From Dysgonomonas sp. 520 (lineage in GTDB: Bacteria; Bacteroidota; Bacteroidia; Bacteroidales; Dysgonomonadaceae), in NCBI RefSeq assembly GCF_010501095.1, contig NZ_QVMP01000015.1, positions 20,635 to 84,634 of the forward strand: 64,000 bases of DNA, given 5' to 3'. Positions within the stretch are counted from its first letter, which is position 1; every line of letters begins with the position of its first letter. The position numbers and the translations under genes were made by a program. This document shows positions 1 to 9,496 of the stretch, in pieces. Under the pieces are notes generated by a model. That model was given only the letters and a program-made list of their open reading frames with translations, did not search any database and had not been told where the DNA came from.

Positions 1-231
1 GAAGAGGTGGTTTTTATTATCGGTGGCGCATCCATATACAAAGATGCGATGACTATCGCCGACAAACTTTATGTCACTTATATTGACCATACGTTTGAAA
101 ACACCGACGCCTTTTTCCCGAATATAGATACAACTGAATGGGAAGAAGTGTCAAGGACATATAATTCTCCTGACGAAAAAAATCGCTATGCGCACTCGTT
201 CGTTTTGTATAGGAGGGTATGTCAAAAGTAA
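1..231 (+). CDS. folA: Dihydrofolate reductase, C-terminal part (cut by window edge)
   Basis: The frame is open from base 1 and ends at TAA 229-231, so only the last 76 residues are present. The visible part has the DHFR signature IIGGASIY (cofactor-binding strand and following helix) and the usual C-terminal strands ending in FVLYRR. The enzyme reduces dihydrofolate to tetrahydrofolate with NADPH in the cytoplasm and so supports thymidylate and purine synthesis. It converges with alaS across a strong hairpin. Its last codons lie inside a dispersed repeat (219-296) that recurs inverted at about 16.98-17.04 kb, so the extreme C-terminus (RVCQK) may be repeat-derived. The thyA gene lies 36 kb away in this window. 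Confidence 0.9.
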   Translation, partial: EEVVFIIGGASIYKDAMTIADKLYVTYIDHTFENTDAFFPNIDTTEWEEVSRTYNSPDEKNRYAHSFVLYRRVCQK

Positions 232-296
232 AATTACACTATCAAGGTGTTACTGATTTTTGTCATTGAGTAGCCTTCGCTACTCAATGACAAAAA
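219..296. repeat. Dispersed intergenic repeat copy, inverted relative to the copy near 17.0 kb
   Basis: The complement of this stretch matches about 16979-17036 closely, including the ACTCAATGACAAAAA and ACACTTTGATAGTGTAA-like blocks and the TACTTTTGA block at the folA stop codon. It contains the perfect hairpin annotated separately. Confidence 0.7.
257..296. terminator. Bidirectional hairpin between convergent folA and alaS
   Basis: A perfect 17-bp inverted repeat (257-273 with 280-296) has a 6-base CCTTCG loop. The arms begin with T5 and end with A5, so each strand gives a stem followed by a T-run. This fits a bidirectional intrinsic terminator between two converging genes. Confidence 0.8.
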
Positions 297-301
297 GGCT
301 C

Positions 302-2920
302 TTAGATTTTCAGCTTACTCAATATTTCTTCCGTTGCTTTCGACAGGCCCTCTACATTCTTGCCTCCTGCCGTAGCAAAGTGAGGCTGACCGCCGCCACC
401 GCCTTGTATATGTTTTGCAGCTTCACGCACTATTTGCGAAGCATTGAACCCTCTGGCTACAAGGTCGTCCGAAAACATGAGGGTAAGCATTGGTTTTCCC
501 TCCGTATCTGTTGAACCGATGAAAACAGAATTAGCGGGATATTCTCCTTTAATCTGGAATGCAATATCTTTTGCGATATCTGCCGGTATATGCCCACGCA
601 TCGTGAATACGGATATTCCGTTTATATCTTGTTTTTGTTTTATGATGGCTTCTTTAAGGCGGACAGACTTTTCTTTTACATATTCTTCCACCTGCTTTTT
701 CATTTCGGCGTTTTCTTCAACAAATTTGCGGATAGCCTGAACCAGATTCGGTGCATTGTGAAATATAGCTTTCATTTCCATCAATACCTCTTGCTGACCA
801 TAGAAATAATCTTCGCAAGCCTCTGCCGTAATAGCCTCCACACGACGGATTCCTGCGGCAATAGAACTTTCGGCAATGATGCGGAACGACCCTATGCGTC
901 CTGTTGAAGAGATATGCGTACCCCCGCACAACTCAACCGAATCGCCAAAACGGACAACACGCACTTCTTCTCCATATTTCTCGCCGAAAAGAGCCATTGC
1001 TCCCATTTCTTTTGCCTGTGCGATGGGTACGTGGCGATTTTCAGTTAGGGTAATATTTTCCCTTATTTTTGAAGTAACCATGCGTTCTACTTTTCTTATT
1101 TCCTTGTCGGTAAGTTTCTGGAAATGCGCGAAGTCGAACCTGAGAACTTGCGGCGAAACATAAGATCCTTTCTGTTCTACATGTTCGCCAAGCACCTCTC
1201 TCAAAGCCGAATGAAGCAAGTGAGTTGCAGTATGGTTACATTCCGTCGCCGTTCTGTTCTTTGCATTGATTTGAGCAATAAACGTAGCTGTGATATCAGC
1301 AGGCAATTTAGCGGTCAAATGTACCGAAAGGTTATTTTCTCTCTTCGTGTCGAATATTTCAATTTTTTCGTCACCATTTATCAGCCAACCACTATCGCCA
1401 ACCTGACCTCCCATTTCGGCATAGAAAGGAGTACGATCGAGAACCAATTGGAAATATTCGCCCGACTTTTGTTTAATCTTTCTGAAACGAAGTATTTGTG
1501 CCTCCGATTCTGTGAAATCGTATCCTACAAATACAGGTTCACCTTCTTTTATTACAGTCCAGTCTCCCGTTTCCACGGCTGCTGCGTTGCGGGCACGGTC
1601 TTTCTGTTTCTGCATTTCGGTCTTGAAACCATCTTCGTCAACGGTCATATTGTTTTCACGCAAGATGAGTTCCGTCAAATCGAGAGGAAAACCGTATGTG
1701 TCATACAGGGTGAAAGCGTCTATTCCGGCAAGAACGGTTTGGTTTTTAGCTTTAGCTTCGGCTATATGTTTTTCGAGAAGTTTAATTCCTGTTTCCAATG
1801 TACGCAGGAAAGAATCTTCTTCTTCTTTCATTACTTTTTCTATCAACGTTTTTTGCTGCTCCAGTTCGGGGTAAGCCTCTCCCATAGTCGTCAGTAGAGC
1901 AGGGATAAGTTTGTACATAAAGGCTTGGTGCTGACCAAGGAAAGTATATCCGTAGCGAACAGCCCGACGAAGAATACGGCGAATCACATATCCCGCTTTA
2001 GCATTCGAAGGCAATTGCCCGTCGGCAATGGAAAATGCAATGGTGCGCACATGGTCGGCAATAACACGCATGGCAATATCTTTCTTTTCGTCTTTGCCAT
2101 ATTCCGATTGCGTCATACCTGCAAGCGTGCGGATTATCGGTTGGAAGACATCCGTGTCGTAGTTCGATGTTTTACCTTGCACAGCCATACAAAGGCGTTC
2201 AAAACCCATACCTGTGTCGATAACACGGGCAGGAAGCGGCTCCAGCGATTTGTCCGCTTTGCGGTTGAATTGCATGAACACAAGATTCCATATTTCAATT
2301 ACCTGAGGATGACTTTCATTAACTAAAGTAAGAGCATCCACTTTTGCCCTCTCGTCATCGGGGCGAAGGTCGATATGTATCTCAGAACAAGGTCCACAAG
2401 GACCCGTTTCGCCCATCTCCCAGAAATTATCTTTCTTGTTACCGTTTATTATTCTGTCTTTCGACAAATATTTTTCCCAATAGCCCGCTGCTTCATCGTC
2501 ACGTTGCAAGCCTTCATCAGGACTTCCCTCGAAAACAGTTACATACAGTCTGTCTTTATCAAGTTTAATGACTTCCGTCAGATATTCCCATGCCCATTCT
2601 ATCGCCTCTTTTTTGAAGTAGTCGCCAAACGACCAGTTTCCAAGCATTTCGAACATTGTGTGATGATAAGTGTCCAACCCAACTTCCTCCAGGTCGTTGT
2701 GCTTACCGCTTACACGGAGACATTTTTGAGAATCTGCCACCCTCGGATATTTAATGGGGGCATTGCCCAGAATTATATCTTTAAATTGGTTCATTCCCGC
2801 ATTGGTAAACATAAGCGTAGGGTCGTCTTTTATCACCATAGGTGCGGAAGGTACAATCTGATGTCCTTTCGAATGGAAAAAATCTTTGAATGAATTACGG
2901 ATTTCTTTAGATGTCATCAT
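302..2920 (-). CDS. alaS: Alanine-tRNA ligase
   Basis: A full-length 872-residue AlaRS that charges tRNA-Ala in the cytoplasm. The N-terminal class II catalytic core starts with the family motif [11 protein letters not shown] and [15 protein letters not shown] (about residues 20-50). The editing domain carries the zinc-binding HTATH (about residue 560) and CGGTH (about residue 663). The C-terminal part is coiled-coil followed by a Gly-rich DHHA1-like end ([15 protein letters not shown]). There are two adjacent Met codons at the start; I keep the upstream one. A TAnnTTTG box lies about 57 bp upstream on the same strand. Nothing is missing or unusual. Confidence 0.97.
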   Translation of the reverse strand: MMTSKEIRNSFKDFFHSKGHQIVPSAPMVIKDDPTLMFTNAGMNQFKDIILGNAPIKYPRVADSQKCLRVSGKHNDLEEVGLDTYHHTMFEMLGNWSFGDYFKKEAIEWAWEYLTEVIKLDKDRLYVTVFEGSPDEGLQRDDEAAGYWEKYLSKDRIINGNKKDNFWEMGETGPCGPCSEIHIDLRPDDERAKVDALTLVNESHPQVIEIWNLVFMQFNRKADKSLEPLPARVIDTGMGFERLCMAVQGKTSNYDTDVFQPIIRTLAGMTQSEYGKDEKKDIAMRVIADHVRTIAFSIADGQLPSNAKAGYVIRRILRRAVRYGYTFLGQHQAFMYKLIPALLTTMGEAYPELEQQKTLIEKVMKEEEDSFLRTLETGIKLLEKHIAEAKAKNQTVLAGIDAFTLYDTYGFPLDLTELILRENNMTVDEDGFKTEMQKQKDRARNAAAVETGDWTVIKEGEPVFVGYDFTESEAQILRFRKIKQKSGEYFQLVLDRTPFYAEMGGQVGDSGWLINGDEKIEIFDTKRENNLSVHLTAKLPADITATFIAQINAKNRTATECNHTATHLLHSALREVLGEHVEQKGSYVSPQVLRFDFAHFQKLTDKEIRKVERMVTSKIRENITLTENRHVPIAQAKEMGAMALFGEKYGEEVRVVRFGDSVELCGGTHISSTGRIGSFRIIAESSIAAGIRRVEAITAEACEDYFYGQQEVLMEMKAIFHNAPNLVQAIRKFVEENAEMKKQVEEYVKEKSVRLKEAIIKQKQDINGISVFTMRGHIPADIAKDIAFQIKGEYPANSVFIGSTDTEGKPMLTLMFSDDLVARGFNASQIVREAAKHIQGGGGGQPHFATAGGKNVEGLSKATEEILSKLKI

Positions 2921-2976
2921 TGTATTATATATTTTTGCTTTTTTCTTTTTCAGTTTCTTTAATTAAATATAGTTTG

Positions 2977-2984
2977 CAAAAATA
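2977..2984 (-). promoter_or_regulatory. Candidate -7 box (TATTTTTG) for alaS
   Basis: An exact match to the Bacteroidetes TAnnTTTG -7 consensus on the minus strand, about 57 bp before the alaS start. No good -33 TTTG is seen at the usual spacing, so confidence is moderate. Confidence 0.45.
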
Positions 2985-2996
2985 ACTCAAAAACTT

Positions 2997-3004
2997 TACT
3001 TTTG
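2997..3004 (+). promoter_or_regulatory. Candidate -7 box (TACTTTTG) for the M23 peptidase gene
   Basis: An exact TAnnTTTG match on the plus strand, 45 bp before the ATG at 3049. It is divergent from the alaS box, which suits the divergent genes. Confidence 0.5.
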
Positions 3005-3048
3005 CCCTTCATGTCCAATAAAAAGTAAGACAGAACTATTTATATTTC

Positions 3049-4023
3049 ATGAAGAAAAAAATCTATTATCGATACAATCCTCAAACTTTGTCTTACGAGA
3101 GAGTCTACCCCAGTCTGTCGAAACGGATTTTTAACATTGTACGTAATCTTCTGGGAGGAATAATAATAGGAGCTGTTGGTTTTTGGCTGATTACGAACTA
3201 TGTGGTTGAATCGCCTCACGAAGTAGGTCAAAGAAAAGAGATCAACATGATGAGGGCAAACTACGAAATGCTATCGAAACGATTTGACGGAGCCTTGAAG
3301 GTTATGAAAGACATGCAGCAACGTGACGATAACATGTACCGGGCAATTTTTCATGCCGAACCCATCCCTCAGGAAATTCGTTATTCCGGATATGCCAACA
3401 TGTCTAAATATGAAGAACTGATGAGCCTGAACAATCCGGAAATGATAGTACAGACCAATCAGAAATTAGACTTATTGAACAAACAGTTATATATACAATC
3501 CAAATCGTTTGACGACATTGTGGTGATGATAGGCAAGCAGAAAGACCGCCTGTTGCATGTGCCATCCATTCAGCCGGTAGCCAACAAAGACTTGTCGCGC
3601 GTGGCTTCGGGATATGGTATGCGCATCGACCCCGTTTACGGTACCCCACGATTCCATGCGGGTATGGACTTTACGGCAAAAACGGGAACGGATGTGTATG
3701 TAACAGGAAACGGAACCGTGACGTATGCCGACTGGAAACAAGGGTACGGAAATTGTATTATCATAGATCACGGATACGGATACGAAACACTATATGCCCA
3801 CTTAGATTCTTATAATATTAAAGAAGGCCAACAAGTGGTGCGTGGCGAAAAAATAGGGGAAGTGGGTAATACCGGAAAATCGACCGGGCCACATCTTCAC
3901 TACGAGGTGCGTGTGAAAGGAAAGCCGGACAATCCTGCCAATTACTATTTCATGGATTTGACTGCCGAAGAGTATGACCAGATGTTGCGGATATCGGCAA
4001 ACCACGGTCAGGTTATGGACTGA
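3049..4023 (+). CDS. M23 family metallopeptidase (LytM-type), membrane anchored
   Basis: 324 residues. A short basic cytoplasmic N-terminus is followed by one transmembrane helix (about 24-46) and a helical linker. The C-terminal LytM/M23 domain has the zinc ligands visible as HAGMD (about residue 202) and HLHYEV (about 282-287). The family cleaves peptidoglycan cross-bridges, and because all core ligands are present it is probably an active endopeptidase facing the periplasm. MerR starts 14 bp after its stop, so the two are probably co-transcribed. No specific physiological role can be read from the sequence. Confidence 0.9.
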   Translation: MKKKIYYRYNPQTLSYERVYPSLSKRIFNIVRNLLGGIIIGAVGFWLITNYVVESPHEVGQRKEINMMRANYEMLSKRFDGALKVMKDMQQRDDNMYRAIFHAEPIPQEIRYSGYANMSKYEELMSLNNPEMIVQTNQKLDLLNKQLYIQSKSFDDIVVMIGKQKDRLLHVPSIQPVANKDLSRVASGYGMRIDPVYGTPRFHAGMDFTAKTGTDVYVTGNGTVTYADWKQGYGNCIIIDHGYGYETLYAHLDSYNIKEGQQVVRGEKIGEVGNTGKSTGPHLHYEVRVKGKPDNPANYYFMDLTAEEYDQMLRISANHGQVMD

Positions 4024-4037
4024 TTAAGGACTGAAGT

Positions 4038-4373
4038 ATGATTGATTTTGACAACAGCAAAAAATTGTATTTCTCCATAAAGGAGGTTGCTATTCATTTT
4101 GGCATAAATGAGTCGACTCTCAGGTTCTGGGAAACCGAGTTCAAAGAGGTTGCGCCCCGCAAATCGGCAGGAGGTGTGAGACAGTACACACGTTTGGATA
4201 TCGACCAGATAGCAATCGTATATCATCTTCTGAAAGAAAAAAAACTTTCCATCGAAGGAGCTAAACAAGTTTTAAGTACAAAAAAAGACGAGGAAACCCG
4301 CCGTCAGGAAATCCTTAAACGACTGGAAGGCATAAAAAAAGAACTTAACGACCTGATGGGTGCGTTTGACTAA
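4038..4373 (+). CDS. MerR-family transcriptional regulator
   Basis: 111 residues. The N-terminal winged helix-turn-helix of the MerR type is clear (FSIKEVAIHFGINESTLRFW, then a Gly-rich wing, GGVRQYT). A short helical C-terminus follows instead of a metal-binding loop, so there is no sign of a metal or drug sensor. It lies directly behind the M23 peptidase gene in the same direction. Small MerR proteins of this shape are a conserved neighbour of M23 genes in Bacteroidetes as far as I recall; targets are unknown. Confidence 0.88.
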   Translation: MIDFDNSKKLYFSIKEVAIHFGINESTLRFWETEFKEVAPRKSAGGVRQYTRLDIDQIAIVYHLLKEKKLSIEGAKQVLSTKKDEETRRQEILKRLEGIKKELNDLMGAFD

Positions 4374-4397
4374 CGGTTCAATTCAGACAGCCAGCAC

Positions 4398-5858
4398 TTA
4401 ATCAATTGTCTTCACATCCGACTTTTTCGACAATATCCACAAACCGATGAATGTAAGCAATCCGTTGAACATCAGGATTTCGTAACCAACCGTGTAATTA
4501 AATAATTGCTTCAGCAAGACATCTATACTGAAACTCAATACGGGAGCAAGGATGCAAACATAAGGAACCAGCTTGTCTTTGAGAATTGCCCGTTTGGTGA
4601 ACAACCCGAAACAGAACATTCCAAGCAGAGGGCCATAAGTGTAGGATGCCACCGTGTATATCGCATCCAGTACGTTTGTGTTGTTTATCGCATTGATAAT
4701 CAAGATAACAATCGCAAAAACTATACTCACCCCGATGTGTACTTTCAAGCGGGTCTTTTTTGCTTTTCCGGCTTCTTCTTTTTTTACATTCAGCAAATCT
4801 ACACACACGGTTGTTGTTAACGCCGTGAGAGCCGAATCGGCACTGGAAAAAGCAGCGGCAATGATTCCTACCGTAAAGAAAATCAGTACAGGCAATCCTA
4901 GATATTCGGAAGCCAACACCGGCAAAATCTGATCCGATTTTTCAGGCAACACAATTCCCTGACTTGATGCAAACACAAGTAAAAGAATGCCCAGGCAAAG
5001 GAACAGAAAATTGATAGGAACAAATGCGAAACCGTACGTCAGCATATTTTTTTGCGAATCCTTCAAATTCTTCACGGTCAGGTTTTTTTGCATCATATCC
5101 TGATCCAAACCCGTCATCACAATGGTAATGAATATCCCACTAAAAAACTGTTTGAAAAAGTTTTGCTTGCTTCCCCAATCAAATTCAAAAATGCGGAAAT
5201 ATTCGCTACTCTTCACCGTATCCACCACTTGCCCGAAATCCATCGACATTTTGCTTGCCACCTGCCAGATAATCAGGAAGAGCGCCCCTACAAGGCACAG
5301 GGTTTGCAGCGAATCTGTCCAGATAATTGTTTTGATACCACTTTTGTGTGTATATGCCCAAATCAGGGCAATTATCCCGACCACCGTTACGGTGAATGGC
5401 ACATCCCACCGGTCGAATACCAGTGTTTGAAGAATCAACGCCACCAGATACAAGCGTGCCGCTGCACCTATCAGCTTTGAAAGGATGAAAAACGATGCGC
5501 CTGTTTTGTACGAACAAAATCCGAGGCGTTGCTCCAGATAGCCGTATATTGTGGTCAGATTCAATTTATAGTAAAGAGGCAGAAGCACATAAGCCACAGT
5601 GAGGTAGCCGAAGAAGAAACCGAACACCATTTGCATATAGGTCATTGCCTGTGCGCCAACCATGCCCGGTACGGAAACAAAAGTAACCCCCGAAATGGAC
5701 GTCCCCACCATTGCAATGGCAACCACCCACCACGGAGATTTGCGGTTGGCAAGGAAGAATGCCTCGTTATCAGAATGTTTTTTACTTACAAAATAAGATA
5801 TAAGATACAGTATGCCAAAGTATACTGCCATAATGATAAGAATAGATACTCCTTGCAT
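4398..5858 (-). CDS. Sodium:solute symporter (SSS family)
   Basis: 486 residues with about 13 predicted transmembrane helices spread over the whole length and the SSS core (GTSISGVTFVSVPG near residue 55, then YLEQRLGF and the later AAFSSADSALTALTT). The family couples Na+ influx to uptake of sugars, sialic acid, amino acids or vitamins in the inner membrane; the substrate cannot be set from motifs alone. It is the last gene of a minus-strand run (GDSL esterase, HAD phosphatase, symporter) with only 11 bp to the HAD gene, so a carbohydrate-related substrate is a reasonable guess but only inference. Confidence 0.9.
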   Translation of the reverse strand: MQGVSILIIMAVYFGILYLISYFVSKKHSDNEAFFLANRKSPWWVVAIAMVGTSISGVTFVSVPGMVGAQAMTYMQMVFGFFFGYLTVAYVLLPLYYKLNLTTIYGYLEQRLGFCSYKTGASFFILSKLIGAAARLYLVALILQTLVFDRWDVPFTVTVVGIIALIWAYTHKSGIKTIIWTDSLQTLCLVGALFLIIWQVASKMSMDFGQVVDTVKSSEYFRIFEFDWGSKQNFFKQFFSGIFITIVMTGLDQDMMQKNLTVKNLKDSQKNMLTYGFAFVPINFLFLCLGILLLVFASSQGIVLPEKSDQILPVLASEYLGLPVLIFFTVGIIAAAFSSADSALTALTTTVCVDLLNVKKEEAGKAKKTRLKVHIGVSIVFAIVILIINAINNTNVLDAIYTVASYTYGPLLGMFCFGLFTKRAILKDKLVPYVCILAPVLSFSIDVLLKQLFNYTVGYEILMFNGLLTFIGLWILSKKSDVKTID

Positions 5859-5869
5859 TTTCGTCAGAT

Positions 5870-6508
5870 TTAATGGTCCATGAAATAGTTGGTCAGATGG
5901 GCGAACGAATCAAATTTTTTGGCATATTTGTCGGTCGTTCCGAATCCGTAACTTACAAATATATAAGGAATTTTCGCAATATCGCATTGTTTACGGTCAG
6001 AATCCGTATCACCCACATAAACAGGATTCTTCAGATCATATTTTTCCATCAAGGTATGAATGTTTACATGCTTTGGCTGATGGTTTGCCCCATGCTCAAA
6101 ATAATCGAGGAAAAGATCTTGCGTATTGGTATACTTCATAAAGTCGCCGATACTTCCTTTCTGGCAGTTGCTCAGCATAAACAGCTTGTACTTTTTTGAC
6201 AGCTTATGTAAACCTTCAATCACATCGGGATAAACTTTTCCTCCCATCACAGGCAGGTGTTCATCTACTGTTTCGGCAATAACCTTAAACAAACTGTCTA
6301 TTTCATCGTCCGTCAGATCGGGAAAAACAATTGTGAAAATCTTTTTCGCCTCAATTCCCATATATTGCACCAGGTCTTGCCCTGTGAACTCTTTATTCAA
6401 ACCCACTTTTTTAAAGGCTATATTCCAACAATAAGCATACGTATCCACCGCATCCCAAAGTGTTCCGTCCATGTCAAAAATCAGACTGTCAGTCTCTTTC
6501 AATTCCAT
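5870..6508 (-). CDS. HAD-superfamily phosphatase (Cof/Gph-like)
   Basis: 212 residues. HAD motif I is FDMDGTLWD (nucleophile Asp12, acid/base Asp14), motif II is the Ser/Asn in FMLSNCQKG, and motif III/IV is YVGDTDSDRK. The cap is helical, as in phosphoglycolate phosphatase or beta-phosphoglucomutase relatives. It probably dephosphorylates a small sugar phosphate in the cytoplasm; the exact substrate is not determinable. It is tightly packed between the GDSL esterase and the symporter on the same strand. Confidence 0.88.
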   Translation of the reverse strand: MELKETDSLIFDMDGTLWDAVDTYAYCWNIAFKKVGLNKEFTGQDLVQYMGIEAKKIFTIVFPDLTDDEIDSLFKVIAETVDEHLPVMGGKVYPDVIEGLHKLSKKYKLFMLSNCQKGSIGDFMKYTNTQDLFLDYFEHGANHQPKHVNIHTLMEKYDLKNPVYVGDTDSDRKQCDIAKIPYIFVSYGFGTTDKYAKKFDSFAHLTNYFMDH

Positions 6509-6530
6509 TTTTTTTCGTTTTGTGTTTTTT

Positions 6531-8150
6531 TTACTTTTTAAAGATTAGTCCTTTTATAGATATTCTTTCTATCCTGAAATACTTATCCGAAGCAGCCTTT
6601 TTATTCCAAGGATATATCCTTACATAATAAGTTTTTCCCTTTGGCACTTCAATGATATCAAAAGAATTGTATTCCGTCAGTTTCCCATTCGGGAGGTTTT
6701 CCATCACCGCAAAAGTATCTGTTTCCGAAAAATCTTTATTCAGCGATCCTAAAGCGGTGAAATACATATCTTTTCCTCCAATAGCACCAACATTGAAACT
6801 TACGTTGTCAATATATAGATTGTGCTTGGGGGCTGTTACGGAAAATTCAATATAACGAGTGGCATTCACATCAATATCTCCTGATGGCCAGCCGTCGTAG
6901 GGGATGAAAATGCTCATTCCATCTATCAACTCGGTTTTTAAACCGTCTATCTCGTACCCGGTTTCTAAATCTTTTTGCGCAGTCGACGCAAAACGGCGTG
7001 TGGGGATATACATAGCAGAAATTTCTTTCCCTCCTTTCACGGCTTTCCCCTTACCTTTCAACTCTATCGTCTGGCTCTCCGAACTTTTATCGACCTTTAT
7101 CACAGCCTCTTGCTTATACTCCTTTGACGATACGGGATCGAAACGAATTTGAAGTTGGGCATTCACAGTTCCGTTGCTATATGGAATGGCGTGAACTTGC
7201 GAGAACCCCATCTTGTTGTTGAGGTCAAATACGCTAAATGGCTCTTTTACAGAAACCATAACATAGCCTTCTTTCGGTTCTAAATTCATGCCGATGACAG
7301 ATAATGTTTTTGCGGATGCTCTTCCCACAAATTGTCTGCCGAAATCTACTGCCGATGGTTTTATTTGCAATCCCGACGGCAAAGACAAATAATCTGTTAG
7401 AATATCCTGCCTTATCAAATCTTCCACAGCCAGTTTAGAAAATAATATTCCTCCCATCGCTTTCAGGTGGGTGTTGTCGTCTTTCGCATATATAATTTCC
7501 TTCGATTTTTCCGCACCATACTCTTTCACCAGCTTTTCTGTTGAAAGGGTCATATCAACCAATGGCACATTCATTTTTTTTGCTAAATATCGCATCGCCA
7601 AAGGATAATTCATTGTTGAATCATTGCCCGCAAATTCTGCGAGGTTATGCAATCCTTTATCCGTTATATTATTGTTTTTGTCGAACAAGCGTCTCACCAC
7701 AGGCGTCAGCAAAATCGGAATTGCTCCTTTTTCCCTTGATTCTGAAATGTACAACTCCATGTATTTCTGATACTGCCCCCAAGCGGCTGTTCCTCGCTGG
7801 CTCTTGTCGTTTTCGTCAGTGTCCTGACCATCAGCTTTTTCATCATTGTGCCCGAACTGAATGAAAACATAATCTCCGGGTTTCAATGTTTCTCTGAGCT
7901 TACCCCAGAATTCATAATAGAACGATTTGGAACTACGTCCGTTTTTCGCTGCGTTATCCAGTTTAACATTATCTTTCAAGAACAGAGGTAACATCTGTGC
8001 CCATCCACGCTTTTCTTTTTCCCCGCTATTTTTCACCTCATCGTAATCGGCCATTGTCGAATCGCCAATGGTAAGGATTCTCACTTGAGCGAAAGATAGC
8101 GACCCGGGAATGGTCACACTAAAAAATATAAGGAATAATAGTTTCTTCAT
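6531..8150 (-). CDS. GDSL/SGNH-type rhamnogalacturonan acetylesterase-like protein
   Basis: 539 residues with an N-terminal signal peptide (MKKLLFLIFFSV to about residue 22). The SGNH hydrolase domain has block I IGDSTMADYD (Ser31), block III GHNDEK (about 100) and block V DNTHLKAMG (about 230), the order of RGAE/YesT-like esterases that remove acetyl groups from pectin. After about residue 250 there is a beta-rich extension (an Ig-like section, then a C-terminal jelly-roll-like section) that I cannot name. It is exported, so it acts in the periplasm or at the surface. It starts 29 bp after yidD, possibly by read-through. Confidence 0.82.
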   Translation of the reverse strand: MKKLLFLIFFSVTIPGSLSFAQVRILTIGDSTMADYDEVKNSGEKEKRGWAQMLPLFLKDNVKLDNAAKNGRSSKSFYYEFWGKLRETLKPGDYVFIQFGHNDEKADGQDTDENDKSQRGTAAWGQYQKYMELYISESREKGAIPILLTPVVRRLFDKNNNITDKGLHNLAEFAGNDSTMNYPLAMRYLAKKMNVPLVDMTLSTEKLVKEYGAEKSKEIIYAKDDNTHLKAMGGILFSKLAVEDLIRQDILTDYLSLPSGLQIKPSAVDFGRQFVGRASAKTLSVIGMNLEPKEGYVMVSVKEPFSVFDLNNKMGFSQVHAIPYSNGTVNAQLQIRFDPVSSKEYKQEAVIKVDKSSESQTIELKGKGKAVKGGKEISAMYIPTRRFASTAQKDLETGYEIDGLKTELIDGMSIFIPYDGWPSGDIDVNATRYIEFSVTAPKHNLYIDNVSFNVGAIGGKDMYFTALGSLNKDFSETDTFAVMENLPNGKLTEYNSFDIIEVPKGKTYYVRIYPWNKKAASDKYFRIERISIKGLIFKK

Positions 8151-8179
8151 ATTGGGTATTTCTCTTTATTTCAAACATT

Positions 8180-8401
8180 CTATGGCACAGGGTCGTAGCC
8201 ACTACCACCCCAAGGATTGCAACGGGCAATACGCTTCACAGCCAACCAGCCACCTTTCAGCGGGCCATGTTTTTTTATTGCCTCCACCGCATACTCGGAG
8301 CAGGTAGGAGAATATCTGCACGATGCAGGAGTCATCGGAGATATACAATGCCGATAGAAATATATCGGCAAAAGAAATATGTATGATAGTATCTTCTTCA
8401 T
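8180..8401 (-). CDS. yidD: Membrane protein insertion efficiency factor YidD
   Basis: 73 residues with the complete YidD signature: an N-terminal hydrophobic segment, [19 protein letters not shown] with its three Cys, the [15 protein letters not shown] block and the GYDPVP end. The family helps YidC-dependent insertion of inner-membrane proteins. Its ATG overlaps the rnpA stop codon by 4 bp (ATGA type), the conserved rnpA-yidD arrangement. Confidence 0.95.
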   Translation of the reverse strand: MKKILSYIFLLPIYFYRHCISPMTPASCRYSPTCSEYAVEAIKKHGPLKGGWLAVKRIARCNPWGGSGYDPVP

Positions 8402-8826
8402 TCCGTCTCAACAGACAGTTTATCTTTCAACAGTACCGAAGCCTTCAATACTGCTTTTTCAATGTCTTCATAACCGGGTAATTCGGTATCCAGATAGAGG
8501 AAAGCGATGTCTACCGATTTATTCAAGGCTTCAGAAAGTTCTATATACGAAGACTTGTTCAGACGATATGCTTCCCTAATCAACCGCTTGATTCTGTTGC
8601 GTTTCACTGCTCGTTTAAATTTCTTTTTAGGAACGGTTATCAAAACAGACACTTGAGGTTCTGTTTCGGGTTCACGCAAAAGATAAACCACCCGAAGCGG
8701 ATAAGCAATAAACGAACTGCTCGATGTGAACAACGCGCCAATGCGCTTTTCGCTACATAGCCGCTCTGCTTTTCCAAATGTATTATCTTTCTTGTTTAAA
8801 AGCATGTGAATTCTTTTCTTTTCCAT
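8398..8826 (-). CDS. rnpA: Ribonuclease P protein component
   Basis: 142 residues. The RNase P protein signature [19 protein letters not shown] lies in the centre, with the conserved upstream VPKKKFK. The protein binds the catalytic RNA and helps tRNA 5' maturation. It overlaps yidD. The ribosomal protein L34 gene that often precedes rnpA is not seen in the 113 bp upstream. Confidence 0.95.
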   Translation of the reverse strand: MEKKRIHMLLNKKDNTFGKAERLCSEKRIGALFTSSSSFIAYPLRVVYLLREPETEPQVSVLITVPKKKFKRAVKRNRIKRLIREAYRLNKSSYIELSEALNKSVDIAFLYLDTELPGYEDIEKAVLKASVLLKDKLSVETE

Positions 8827-8939
8827 ATCGGACGCAAATTTTTACGTCCTTACAAAACTTTGCGTTTCAATATAAAAACAAAAAACACAAAGACACTAAT
8901 TTTCATGCCTTTGTGTTTCTTTATATTTCAAATGTCAGA

Positions 8940-9485
8940 TCATTCGTGCAATAATAAACCGGCGGCAACTTCACTGCGTTTTGCTTTCCCTGCAACAATT
9001 TCGACAATGGTCAATGCAAAATCGAATGTCAGACCGGGACCACGACCTGTTATAATATTTCCATCCACAACAACCGCCTTATCCGTTTCGAGGATGGCTC
9101 CATCCAGATATTTTTCAAAACCGGGATAGCATGTTGCTTTTTTGCCTTTCAAAATACCTAAACCTCCGAAAACCATCGGTGCTGCACAGATTGCCGCTAT
9201 ATTTTTGCCCTCGTTGTAGAAAGCCATAACTTCATTTTTCAGACCAACATGATCGTTTATCCGTGTTGTTCCGCCCGGCAAAACCAACATTTCGGCATCA
9301 CTAAAGTTTATTTCATCGAACATCAAGTCTGCAACCACCGGCACACCATGACTGGCAACCACTGTTTTCTCGTTCTCTAAAGAAACCGTTTTTACACTCA
9401 AACCTGCCCGTCGTAAGATATCTACCGTTCCCAGGGCTTCAATTTCTTCAAATCCTGTTGTTAAAAAAACATATATATTCTTCAT
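8940..9485 (-). CDS. DJ-1/PfpI family protein (YajL/ThiJ type)
   Basis: 181 residues covering one DJ-1 domain: GFEEIEALGTVDILRRAG with the conserved Glu (about 13-15), VLPGG, and the nucleophile elbow AAICAAP with Cys100. This subgroup is linked to oxidative stress and to glyoxalase III or deglycase-like activities in other bacteria; the activity is not provable here. It lies 11 bp downstream of the tonB-like gene on the same strand. Confidence 0.9.
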   Translation of the reverse strand: MKNIYVFLTTGFEEIEALGTVDILRRAGLSVKTVSLENEKTVVASHGVPVVADLMFDEINFSDAEMLVLPGGTTRINDHVGLKNEVMAFYNEGKNIAAICAAPMVFGGLGILKGKKATCYPGFEKYLDGAILETDKAVVVDGNIITGRGPGLTFDFALTIVEIVAGKAKRSEVAAGLLLHE

Positions 9486-9496
9486 GTCTAAAAAAA